NCBI GenBank assembly: GCA_951640195.1 | Contig: OX621165.1 | Coordinates: forward strand, 1,922,001-1,986,000 | DNA from: Porpolomopsis calyptriformis | Lineage: Eukaryota; Basidiomycota; Agaricomycetes; Agaricales; Hygrophoraceae | DNA length: 64,000 nt | Direction of reading: 5' to 3' | Part shown: piece by piece, positions 1 to 9,900 of the stretch | Position numbering within the stretch: the stretch's first letter is position 1 | How the letters are laid out: every line of letters begins with the position of its first letter | Notes under the pieces: generated by a model | The model's database searches: none | What the model saw: only the letters and a program-made list of their open reading frames with translations | Told to the model about the DNA's origin: nothing | Made by a program: the position numbers and the translations under genes

Positions 1-111
1 GACAGACTGTGCATTTTTTTGTGGGAGTCTTTCACGTCTCACTGGGACACCCATGAGTCCATTTATATCTAAATAGCTAGAATCTTTCTAATGGATAGCT
101 GTGTATCTCTC

Positions 112-900
112 TGATAAAGTTGGTTGGGTAAATATCAATTACGATATGCACATACATTTGTATCAATGGAGGTATGAAGGTCCAAACTGGACAAAATCAC
201 ATTTTATACACAAAAATTGCCTTTCACTAGTGATTCATTAGGTTGCACTAGTGCTCACTAGTGATTCACTAATACTCACTAGTGAATTACTAGTGAATCA
301 CCAATATTCACTAGTGTTCATTAGTGATATTTGGCTCTATTTGTTTGCTTATCAAATGTCCCATTTTAAAGATCACTAGTAATACTTAGGTGTTAGGGCA
401 AAAACTAGCTTGTTAGTGATAACTAGTGGGCACTAGTGAAATCACTAGTGATTAACTGCTGTATTACTATTGACTAATTACTATTTCACTAGTGATTCAA
501 TAATACTCACTAGTAATTCACTAATACTTACTAGTGATTCACTAATACTCACTAGTGAAATAGTAATTAGTCAATAGTAATATAGCAGTTAATCACTAGT
601 AATTTCACTAGTGCCTACTAGTTATTACTAACAAGCTAGTTTTTGCCTTAACACCTAAGTATCATTAGTGATTTCCAAAATGGGACATTTGATAAGCAAA
701 CAAATAGAGCCAAATATCACTAATGAACACTAGTGAATATTGGTGATTCACTAGTAATTCACTAGTGAGTATTAGTGAATCACTAGTGAGCACTAGTGCA
801 ACCTAATGAATCACTAGTGAAAGGCAATTTTTGTGTATAAAATGTGATTTTGTCCAGTTTGGACCTTCATAATGGAGTCATGATTGTACATATCCCAACA
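112..900 (-). repeat. Copia 3' LTR, split by a foldback element
   Basis: The LTR starts on the minus strand as TGTTGGGATATG at 900, directly after the polypurine tract (plus-strand CTCCCCCTC, 901-909). It ends as ..TTATCA at 112. Without the foldback insertion it is only about 85-90 bp and matches the 112-bp 5' LTR at 32,848-32,959. The outside flank is the duplicated CTCTC. Confidence 0.85.
172..870. mobile_element. Foldback (long inverted repeat) DNA element
   Basis: Almost the whole element is one long inverted repeat centred near 522. The left arm starts ATGAAGGTCC (174) and the right arm ends GGACCTTCAT (870), and the arms mirror each other inward for over 300 bp. The arms are packed with the self-complementary octamer CACTAGTG and close variants. 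AATGGAG is repeated on both sides (165-171 and 871-877). The matching uninterrupted site occurs in the other LTR of the same Copia element at 32,930-32,943, which proves insertion. No ORF is present, so it is non-autonomous. A duplication of 7 to 9 bp would suit a Mutator-like transposase, but that is inference. Confidence 0.88.
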
Positions 901-909
901 CTCCCCCTC
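901..909 (-). promoter_or_regulatory. Polypurine tract of the Copia element
   Basis: The minus-strand reading is GAGGGGGAG immediately before the 3' LTR start TGTTGG at 900. This is the normal place of the plus-strand DNA primer in LTR elements. It follows the stop codon of the RNase H reading frame by one base or so. Confidence 0.8.
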
Positions 910-1237
910 AATCACAATGCAGTCCTAGCCTGTCACAGAAGTATATGAACTTTGGAGCTGGAAGGGCTTTCATGAAGATGTCAGCCACATTTTTGGAGGT
1001 AGGTATATAGGTGATTTCAACATCCCTGTTTGTTACTGATTCCCTGATAAAATAATATCAGATGTTAATATGCTTGGATCACACATAAAACTTGTTGTTC
1101 TTTGTGAGGGCGATCACACCTTGGTTATCTGAGTAGAGGGTGGTTGGATTTATGAATTTTGAGGTGAGTTCTCCCAAAAATTGTTGTACCTATAACAGTT
1201 TCTTCAGGGCATGGGTTTGCCCAATGTACTCAGATTC

Positions 1238-1597
1238 TGTCAGAGATATATTTTTTCCTTTTCCTTTACTCATCTATTCCTATTTACATCAGACAGTATA
1301 CATCAATAACCGCTTAGCCACCCAAGCTCCACTTAGTAATAGGAGGTGACTAAGCCATATCTATATTTAGTCTACTATCACTCTCCTTATCTACATGACT
1401 CATCTATAGTCATTATAACTCACACATAGTTAGTATAACTCATACATAGCTAGTATATAAAGCTAGCAGTAGATAGACTTAGGATAAGTCTGTTTCTTTT
1501 ATTAACACCCCCAATCAGTAGTCTGCCAACCCTTTAAAACCCTGCACTCAGAGCCTGAAGTAAAACCTTGCAATCAACCCTAGACTGCCATCTAACA
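1238..1597 (+). repeat. Solo LTR, family A (copy 1)
   Basis: A 360-bp sequence starts TGTCAGAGATATA and ends ..CTAACA, with GATTC repeated on both sides (1,233-1,237 and 1,598-1,602). It contains a TATA box (AGTATATAAAG, near 1,452). The second copy at 32,321-32,679 is 359 bp and nearly the same. It interrupts the Copia RNase H reading frame. No internal retroelement sequence remains, so it is a solo LTR left by recombination. Confidence 0.92.
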
Positions 1598-4500
1598 GAT
1601 TCCATACTTAAGAGGGCCCAAATAGGCTACTTCTTCAAGCTCCATATGACAGTCCCTTTTCCATCTTCATCACGTATCCAGATATCAAGTGTCTATCTGA
1701 CTGGAATCCTCAGTTGGCATTAGTGTATATTACTAGGTCTAACCATTCACCCCCACCTAAGACCAGCTATAGGTCCTTCATTGAGTTGAGGTATATAATG
1801 AGGCATTTTCAGGCCTCCCAGTGTGCTATTCCTGGGTTTTTAACAAATTGGGTAAGCTACCTAACTTTAAATATTACATCTAGCTAGGGTATCATAACCA
1901 GCCAGAGGATATAACCTATAGCCTCAGTATAAGGTACATCCTGCATCTCACTTATCTGATGTGGTGTAGCAGGTGACTAATCTCAAGATAGTACCTGACC
2001 AGGCAGAGCTGGGAGATTTACAGGTTTGGCATCTGATACTCCAAACCTTGTTGCCATTGCCTCTATATAGGCTTGTTGGTTGATGGAGATGGTTCTTGTT
2101 GCTCTGTCCCTTCTTATCTTAAATCCTAGGAACCAGTGGATATCTCCCATATCTGCAAGCTTGAAGTGGGTCCAAAGCCCTCATTTGAATCCATTTATAG
2201 CTTGAATAGCTAAAGAGAGGATAACTCAGACAGATAGCATCTTTGCAGCTGATGAGAATGTTTCTGTGTAATTCACACCATATGTTTGGCAGTGTCCACC
2301 AGCAACTATGCAAACCCAACATGTATCCACAATGTCATCTGCATTCTGTTTCTCCTTCAATACTTCAGAATATGGGATTACAGGTTTTCCAGGAGGTAGG
2401 TTGACAATCTCCCAAGTCTAGAGTTTCTGGAGTTAACTTATCTCATATTTCATAGCAGTGTCCCATGCCTTTCCATGTGGGCCCTGGAGCGCTTCAGTTA
2501 TTGAGCACAGTTCTGAACCCATGGATCCCACTATTGCATAAAGTGGGTCAAGGGTTTCATTATTGGAATTAAAGTTGAGTGGGATTACTCCCCCTGGTTC
2601 ATCCCCACTCTCCAGACTGAGATCACAGATGAATGCCTCAGTATATGCTAGGGCAGCAGGTTCATAAACACCCTTTGCCATATCCCAGCATGATCCCAGG
2701 GGTAGACATGTACACATTCTGCATCCAAAGGTAGGCACCAATTCTGGGATTTCTGGGATTTGTCCCTGGATTTCTGGGATTTCCAGAGTTTCTAGAACAT
2801 CTTCAGGATTGGGGGGTTGTTATCTAGGTTCATCAGGATAGTGCTGGATAACTTTATTCTTCTCCCCTTCATCCAGGGTATCTTCAGGGATAGTAATACC
2901 TTCATTCCAAAGCAGATGTGGGTCTTCCAGGTTGAACACAACATCTCATTCAATACTGATACTTTGCTTATCAGGCCAGTAAAACCAGAACCCTTTGCTC
3001 TTGGAATTGTATCTGATAAAGTGGCCTTTCCATGCATGTTCATCAAGCTTTCTGGTGTACAAGTCTTTCACATATGCAGCAGCTCCAAACTTATGGATCC
3101 CACCCAGAAATGGTTTCCAGTCTCATACCATCTCATATGGGGTCTTTCTATTCAGTGCTCAGGTTTCAGTCCAGTTCTCTAGCCACACACAGTAGTGCAT
3201 AGCTTTAGCCCAAAGGGATTGCAGTAATCCCAATGCAAAAAGGAGGGCATGGGCATGTTCAGCATGGGTACACATACCACATTTGGAGACTCCATCCTGT
3301 TGAGGAGAGTCATGAACTGTAAGTTCATATTTTGTCCCTTTTGTACTGAGGTGGTGATCAAAGTCATTACTCAGGAATTCTCCCCCTCAATCACACCAGA
3401 GGTATTTGATCCAGGCACCATTCTGTTGAGTATTAATGGCTGCCTCATCCTTCTTGTAGGTATTAAGAGTTTTGCTTTTCCTCATGAGGAAGTAGACTTG
3501 TGTCTCATAGGAGTGGCCATCTTTCCAGAAGGCAGTATAATGCTTCCCACCTAGGCTAGATGTTGATGCAGGTCCCCAGAGATCCCAATACACTTATTCA
3601 CTGTATTGTGTTGCTTGGGTAAGTAACTCTTTTGGAAATGGTTTTCATGTAGCCTTTGCCTTTATGCATGGCTCACAAAATTCTTCCTTGGACAGTGGGT
3701 CAATCTCAATACCTAATATCATTCCATTTGATACTATATGCTTTACTGTTGATACAGCAATATGGCCCAACTTCCAGTGGGCCTCTATCAGCATCATCTT
3801 GGTAGTTACAGCATTGATGTGATCACACTGGGTTTCAGTTCCAGCTGTAATCCTATATAACCCTTGGAATTGTGGGATCTTCACTATCACATGTCTATGA
3901 GGGTGAGTAACAACTGTGTAGTCTTTTCTAAAGACCACAGACTTGGCAGCCTGAGCTAGTTAGCTGACAGAAACAAGTGTGAAGGCTAAATCCAGTGCAT
4001 ACACAGTCCTTTAATATCACCAACAATGATGAACTGCTGTTAGGTAGCTCAATCCTTATGTCTCTAGTTCTGATTGCCTTGAACATCCTTCCATTGGCAG
4101 TTTTGATTTTGAGGTCAATCAGTATGTAATTTTCAAACCTTGCCCTATCTAGGCAAAAGTGATGACTGGTACCACTATTGAGGATCATGTCGCAACCCAA
4201 TCCATCCAACCCAAGGTTAGATACAATAGCTTTAAAGTCTGAGGTGCATATGAATCCAAACAAGTTATCATTTTCTAATACTTTTGCTATATTAGCTGCC
4301 TTGTCACAACTGTAGTTGCAGGTATTCTCATTAATCACAAGGCAGGCTTTGGAGCTTAATAGGTCTAGAAGGATATGGAAAAAGGTTCTAACAGGAATGT
4401 CTTTGTAAAGGGTAAGGATTCCTTCAGTATTGAGTTTGACTTCCATAAAGAAGTTCTGTTGTGGGTTAAATCCATTGCATGCCTCTGCTGAGAGTTTTGG

Positions 4501-4975
4501 GAATATAGGTATGAACAGTTGGCTCAATTGATTCAGGTTGTGTTTCTCTTTCCTTGTTCTAATGGAAGGAAGTCTGATGATTCTGATTGCATTCGTGCTA
4601 CTACAAGTAATCTCACAGGAGGATGAAGTGATGATCTGCTTTGCCTTCAGGGTTTATATAGTATTTCTAAAGTAGGAGTTATTATGAGTCAGCCTCTGCA
4701 GTCACCCCATTTTCTATTGTTCACAGCCTCCAATTTAAGGTTTGCCATTGTTCCTAGTCATGCTATAGAAGGCTGTGTGCTTCTGATGACTCAACTCTAT
4801 TGGGCATAGCCTTCTGCAGCACAGGGCTGTGTTGTCTCATGACTAGCTCTTATTGTTCTTCTGGTCATGAGATCACTATTGTTTCTATTTCTTGTCTGGC
4901 ATATTGGGTATCTCTTCTTTGACTGAGGAAGCTCCTTTTGGTCCTTCCTTTGTGTGTGGGTATATAAAAGGTGTG

Positions 4976-5178
4976 TGTCACAAGTCTGAAATTCGAGACA
5001 TGAGATCGAGCGCGCTGAGGCCGTCTCTCATGAACGTCGAGCAGATTCTAGCCGGTCACGTGTAATATGGTATATATACTGGGAACAACCGAACTGGGTA
5101 AGTCCAGTTCTGCGACGTTTTGGCTCAGTGGTCTGAGCCGTTGCCAAGATGCGCATGTTCCCAGTGCAATTCTTAACA
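4976..5178 (+). repeat. Solo LTR, family B, inside element N copy 1
   Basis: The 203-bp insert starts TGTCACAAGTC and ends CTTAACA, flanked by GTGTG (4,971-4,975 and 5,179-5,183). It is missing at the same place in N copy 2 (near 12,738), which proves insertion. It carries a CACGTG box (5,057-5,062), a TATA-like GTATATATAC, and a stretch (TGGCTCAGTGGT) that resembles a tRNA-type pol III A box. TG..CA ends and a 5-bp duplication favour an LTR over a SINE. It separates the N ORF from its TATA box. Confidence 0.85.
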
Positions 5179-5218
5179 GTGTGGGGTTGTATCCCTATAC
5201 TTCAGTTCAATCCTCATC

Positions 5219-5982
5219 AATCATTATAACTCCCTCCTACCAAGGCCACTACATCCAATTCTTCAAGCAGTCTGGGGTGGTGCACCGCACTGCCCCTGTC
5301 TTTCTTGATTGTGATTCCTTCCACTATTATCTCCAGCGTATCCCTTCTGATGCTAACCTCTGTTAGTCTTCTTTCTCCTGTTTCGCTTGCAGTGGCAAGC
5401 ACAAAGTTAAGAAGTGTCTGTTCATTTTCTACCCAATCCAGCATGCTTGTAGTCTAATGGAGGATCTGCTTAGTGAGTATCTTGTTTTGTCTTTATTAGT
5501 CTCTGTTTGTTAATAATAGGCTTTCCCTTTCTTTAGCTTGGGATAATAACACCCCTCCCCCTACTTCCCAGCTCCCTTTAGAGGAGCAAGTTGATTGGAG
5601 TTCCAATGATTGGGGGCACCCTCTCCCCTTTGCTAATCCCAAGCCTGAGCACTAGGCTGCCAGTCCCTCCTTTCATCCTTGGACCCCTGGTCTATTGAGT
5701 CCTATATCTAGTGGTAAGATCTCAACTCTCTCACCCTCTTCATGTTTGTTGACTCCTTATTCCTCAGTTGAAGATTTGTTGGTGTCATTGACCAATGTCA
5801 ATGTCAATGTTGAGGAGGAAGAGATTCCTCCCAGTTTGTTGTGGAGTCCCACCAATGATTGGTTGGGTGAAGAAGCAAGGAAGATAGCAATGAATTTTGT
5901 TGAGGGGAAGGCTGAGGAGTTGCAGGCCTCTGGTGGTGACACCAATGGGGCAATTTATTGGGGGAACAAGTTGGCCTGTTAA
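5219..5982 (+). pseudogene. Element N ORF, copy 1: CCHC-like protein, decayed
   Basis: Three exons can be traced by comparison with copy 2. Exon 1 runs to about 5,471, then GTGAGTATC..CTTTAG. Exon 2 ends near 5,710, then GTAAGATC..CCTCAG. The last exon runs from 5,768 to the stop at 5,980-5,982. The start codon has become ATA and exon 1 holds a stop where copy 2 has Trp. Exon 1 encodes a small knuckle-like motif (C-x2-C-x3-H-x4-C, CFACSGKHKVKKC); exon 3 is acidic (VNVEEEEIPPSLLW). The intact protein would be about 220 residues. I do not recognise the family. Retained splice sites and reading frame in both copies show it was once a real gene of the element. Confidence 0.65.
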
Positions 5983-6562
5983 GGCACAGGGGTCTCCCAG
6001 TTAGCTTAGAGTACTCAACAGAAAGAACCAAGATCTCAGCTCAAAGCTAAGGGGGGGTGTCTTTGTTGAGATCGAAACTAGGGCTACAAACTCTGACTAT
6101 GCTACTTATCTAGTCTGAGTTTGAACTTCATGACTCAACTATGATCCATGGAATGGCTGACTCAGCTGCTGTGCATTGCTGTGTGACTGCAGATGGTGTC
6201 ATCACCAACCAATAGTGATATCCCCTCTAATCAATAAATAATAAAGGAAGGTGGTGGAGGGATAAGATTAGATTAGAAAGGTTGTGATAAGATAAAATGA
6301 AAATTGGGATGCATCATAACATAGCTGCTCTAGATGGCCAAGTAGTCTCTAGTTTTGTTGAGTTTCTAAGGGAGAGCTTGATGCAGGAGGTAGCCAAGAT
6401 GGATTAGTTTTAGATAGCTAATTAGACACAGAATCCTCCCTCTGTACAAACAGTTTCTGCTGCCAATAAAGACAGCCCCCTTCTGAAGAGAAATGACATA
6501 AGAATGAAGAAAAGCGAAGAAAAGAGTGGAATTTTAAGAGAGTGAATGCCAATTTCATGACA

Positions 6563-6799
6563 TGCCTCAAGGTTCTTTTTCACCTTCAGTTGATGGGGAC
6601 CTTGCCCCTCCATGCTGCCTCCTGGGGCATAACACATTGCCTTCAGGTAACTGACCTTTTGGCAGTTATAACAAGTTTTAGTCATTACAGACTTCTTTTC
6701 CATATGTTTTGATCCAGATCCTTAGGAACCTTGCAAGGCAAACATTACTACCTCAGCAGCCCTTTCTTGCCCACTGGCAATCAAGTGGTGTTCTGCTTC
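6563..6799 (-). pseudogene. Copia gag fragment with zinc knuckle
   Basis: The minus-strand frame contains CYNCQKVSYLKAMC, a CCHC knuckle with His changed to Ser, followed by YAPGGSMEGQGP as in other fungal Copia gag proteins. It joins the protease fragment across element N on the left and the gag fragment at 16,185-16,289 across the X LTR on the right. The right border is the duplicated GCTTC (6,795-6,799). Confidence 0.8.
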
Positions 6800-6920
6800 T
6801 GTAACAGATATTACTGTTACAGTATGTACATTAGGGATGTAGTCCTTATGTATTGGTGTTTGTACCAGAGAGCAGTATATATGTAGTATTTACCCTTATT
6901 TAGGTAGTTCTTTTTACATC

Positions 6921-7288
6921 TGTCATGGATGTACTTTTTCTTTTTTCTTTTAGTCATACTTGATTAGTCTCTCTTCCATTTACCCTTCCGCTTTACTAAT
7001 TTATATATAGAGACTGATCACATGTATCTTCATTCCAACTCTTCACAAGTCACTTTCTGTTTCCTTCATTCTTTTTGTGACTCTTCACTAGTCACATTCT
7101 GAATTCCACTTTGTAATCATCCTTATAACTGACTTATGGTGACTCAGGTAGTTAGTATATAAACCCTGACCTTTAGTCAGTAGATTAAGTTCGATTCCTA
7201 GTTAGTTTCCCACTCTTTAGTCGAATTCCATTTCCTCATCAGCCCCTCCAACATGAGAAGTAAAACCTTCGACTACTGAATCATAACA
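6921..7288 (+). repeat. Gypsy-1 5' LTR
   Basis: Starts TGTCATGGATG and ends ..TCATAACA, with a TATA box at about 7,155 (AGTATATAAACCC). The 3' partner at 15,721 starts TGTCACAGATG; both differences fit decay of one CG to TG or CA. Confidence 0.9.
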
Positions 7289-7466
7289 AGAATTGAACTT
7301 CCTTCTTGCGTATCAAGTCACTTCCACTCTGGATCCCCCTAAAGACTTATCATAGTCAATCTTTTCATCTCCAGATTCAGAGACTCCTTTTCAACCCATA
7401 GTATTCCAAACTCCTGCACAATCTATCATCCCCCTTTCCCCTTCATCATCATCTTTAACATCACCA

Positions 7467-8729
7467 ATGTCTCAACAAGAATATGAAGCTGACCAAACCA
7501 TTCCTGCACCTGGACCTAGTAATGTTCCCCCTACCATTCCAGAAGAAGAAGAAGAAGAAGTCATTGAATTCAACATGGCTCAAGAGCTCAAGGACCTAAG
7601 AGGACAGGTTGAGCAATTCTGAAGTTGGTACTACAATGAACTTGATAACAGTGAGAAGCTCTGAGAAGAACTAGATGCTCTCAAGAACAACCAACAGGAA
7701 GAATGTGAACCAGCCACCCCTCCCCCTGCTAGATGACAATCAGTACTTCGAGGACCTGGACTCTCCCCCAGGAATCCTTTCGTTTATGCCCCAAGAAGAA
7801 TGCAATCCATCCAACCCCCCTTTCAACCAACTTTTCCCACTCAACCTCAACCTCAACCACCCACTTAGACAACCCTTCCCCCCATAATACCAGTCCCCAC
7901 TAAAATCAAAATTGCTGACCCAACTGAGTATGATGGAACCCCTGAGAAGCTTGAAGACTTCATCTATCAATGTTATCTAAACTTTGCAATCAGGGACTAC
8001 AATGACAAGCAGAAGGTCATCTATCTGCTCTCCTATCTTGGCGATGGCAACCCACAGGCTTAGGGACAATTGTTCACCAAAACAGTCAATGGAATGAGGA
8101 CCTACATGTGGAACTACGCAACATTTTTGGACAAATTCCGAGAGGCTTTTGGAAGGATCAATCCAGTGGTGAAGGCAAGGATTGAGCTAGAGAAAGTGAA
8201 GATAACAGGAACAATTGAAGACTACAACCTTCAGTTCACACAACAAGCAACAAGAACTGGTTACAATGAGGCCACCCTGCTTTGCTTCTACAAATCCAGA
8301 CTCCCCTAGCCAATCTGAATGCAGATTTATTCAATGGAAAATATGCTGTCAACTTTGCTGGACTGGATGGCAAAAGTAGCCCAATTCGAAGAGCAGTACT
8401 AGGAACAGTAAGCTGAACAAGCATTGTATATGAGTCGAGATCAGAAAGGAAAGAAGTCCAAAGCCAAATCAAATCCCCAAGGAAACCCTTCCCACTCCAC
8501 CACCACCACATCATCCCCAATCAAACAAGAATTGAGAGAAGCCTCTCTCAAGACTGTGAAATGAGACAACTCCTCTATCACCTGCTACAACTGTGGCAAG
8601 AAAGGATATTACACCAATGAATGTTGAAGCCCACATGCTGACAACATTCCTGCGTGTCAAGAAGCCACAGCTTCCACTCAAGGAAAAGGAGGAAATCATA
8701 GTCAAGGTAAAGGATGGAATGTCTGAATA
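7467..8729 (+). pseudogene. Gypsy-1 gag
   Basis: The frame starts with MSQQEYEADQ at 7,467. It has a Glu-run (7,545-7,562), a Pro/Gln-rich linker and a retrotransposon-gag core (ADPTEYDGTPEKLEDF near 7,915; KTVNGMRTYMWN near 8,080). It ends with a basic tail and a CCHC knuckle in which His is replaced by Tyr (CYNCGKKGYYTNEC, about 8,581-8,622). At least six in-frame stops occur, mostly CAG to TAG or TGG to TGA/TAG. Gag forms the virus-like particle and packages the RNA; this copy cannot. Confidence 0.8.
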
Positions 8730-9900
8730 ATCAATTAGGTTGATACAGAAGAATTGGAAGTGCAGATAGAGGAAGTACCAGAGGAAGACAAGAAAGAGAA
8801 AAGAATGGTGAAGGATGACTTAAAAGATATGGGAATCATGAATTGGGACAAGGAGAGACAGGCTGCGCTAGCTTGAGCGTTAAAAGAGCAAAAGGATTTT
8901 TAGTCTGGCCAAGTGCTGAGAGCCCGAGCACTTTGGCTGTGTCCCATGTATGTGTACCATCATCTATGAAAAGATTTCGTTTTCTTGGCACACTTGAACA
9001 GGGCAAAGGCACTCTTGAATTTTATCTTTGGATTACAAGTACCAACAATCTTCAATGAGTGGCTATCATAGTGCTGATATGACCCCTTGGTCCCCTGAGC
9101 TCCAGAGGACATGTTCCATATATCTACGTGATCCCCCAGACGTCTGCTACACTGCTATGATGTCCCCGACTACGCGATTTGGCTTCCTGTCCATCGAGTT
9201 ATCTCCAAATTCTGCAAATTTCTGCGAATTTCTCTGAATTCCTTGATCCTTCAATTTGCGATCGCAGCTCATATCAAAAGATGCATCTGATAGCCAGACA
9301 TACATTGTGTAGATTTCCATTATTTCCATTGACCCTTTCACTGGTGGCTTCGTTCAGAAGTCTCATCCCTTTACTATATAGCATACAAAGGGATCTTTGT
9401 TTTCACAGATATATTTACTTGTAGATATGTTTGTATCATAAAAAAGGAAGATAGATTCCATCATCCGACGTCTAGTCCTTCATGTTTGAGCCTCTTCGAC
9501 CACCTCTAGCACTCTAGAGAGTACTCCAATTTTCTGATTTCTTCTATTTCTTCGATTTTCATGATTTCTTTGATAGCTCCTTTCTATTGTGCCTCCCATC
9601 TTCTCTTGGGGCAGATTCCAGAGCTCAGATGGCTCCACATCACATCAGCGCTCATTGACTCTGGTGCCTCAGGGAATTTTATTGATGAAGCTTTCATTCG
9701 TCAAATGGAGATATTGACCTATCCATTGGATGAGGTTATACCGGTACAAAACACTGATGGTTCTGAGAACTGAGGAGGTCCTATCACACATGATACAGAC
9801 CTGTTTATTGAGGCACTAGATTTATCTTTTTGAGAATGAATACAGTTGGAGGTCACCAACTTAGGAAGAAAACAACAGGTTATCCTCAGCTTCCCATAGC
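8730..9900 (+). pseudogene. Gypsy-1 protease region, split by solo LTR Z3
   Basis: The retropepsin motif IDSGASGNFIDEAF (about 9,655-9,697) follows the solo LTR directly. When the LTR and one duplication copy are removed, the upstream SGYHSA joins it in frame. An aspartic protease of this type would mature Gag-Pol. The frame stops at 9,773 and elsewhere. Confidence 0.75.
9075..9647 (+). repeat. Solo LTR, family Z (Z3)
   Basis: The 573-bp LTR starts TGATATGACC and ends CACATCA, flanked by GTGC (9,071-9,074) and GCGC (9,648-9,651). This is a 4-bp duplication with one CG-to-TG change. It is the inverse orientation of Z1 (17,796-18,368) and Z2 (26,056-26,628), which have the same 573-bp length. 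Confidence 0.9.

Larger units (their letters stand above)
901..4301 (-). pseudogene. Copia pol remains: protease, integrase, reverse transcriptase, RNase H
   Basis: Read on the minus strand from 4,301 down. The gag-protease joint contains NSGTSHHFC (4,130-4,180), a Copia protease motif with D changed to N. It is followed by a GAG-pre-integrase segment with H..H..C..C residues (3,660-3,930) and integrase core pieces (3,180-3,590). The RVT_2 start lies near 2,430-2,530 (ITEALQGPHGKAW), RT and RNase H stretches at 1,603-2,330, and the RNase H tail at 910-1,235 contains KNVADIFMKALP. The frame is broken many times by stops, for example R to stop in the RNase H tail. The solo LTR at 1,238-1,597 interrupts it. 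No function is expected. Confidence 0.85.
4302..6562. mobile_element. Element N, copy 1: LTR-type ends, no pol
   Basis: The element starts TGTCACAACTG and ends ATTTCATGACA, flanked by TGCCT at 4,297-4,301 and 6,563-6,567. It sits in the Copia gag frame, which continues when one TGCCT and the insert are removed (..NLEA / ANIAK..). The length is 2,261 bp, or about 2,053 bp without the solo LTR B inside it. A second copy lies at 12,074-13,750. It has two opposed TATA boxes (plus near 4,961, minus near 4,655), a plus-strand three-exon ORF, and a G-run at about 6,050-6,057 followed by TGTCTTTG. The two ends are not LTR copies of each other. It could be a giant solo LTR carrying an ORF or a new non-autonomous type. 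Confidence 0.82.

Noticed and set aside
240..800. Repeated CACTAGTG words as a CRISPR-like or satellite array
   Set aside because: The words are not regularly spaced and the two halves are mirror images, which fits a foldback element.
3928..4527. A 199-codon minus-strand frame that looks like one Copia gag-protease protein
   Set aside because: It crosses the left end of element N at 4,302. Residues before that point come from N, not from the Copia element; the true gag continues at 6,563.
5100..5178. A tRNA gene in solo LTR B (A box and D-arm-like GCTC..GAGC)
   Set aside because: No acceptor stem, anticodon arm or proper T arm can be formed.
5067..5366. A 99-codon plus-strand frame
   Set aside because: It runs from solo LTR B into the N ORF and is a chance fusion made by the insertion.
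6058..6562. A 505-bp 3' LTR of element N beginning after the G-run
   Set aside because: No matching LTR occurs at the other end of either N copy, so a normal two-LTR structure is not supported.
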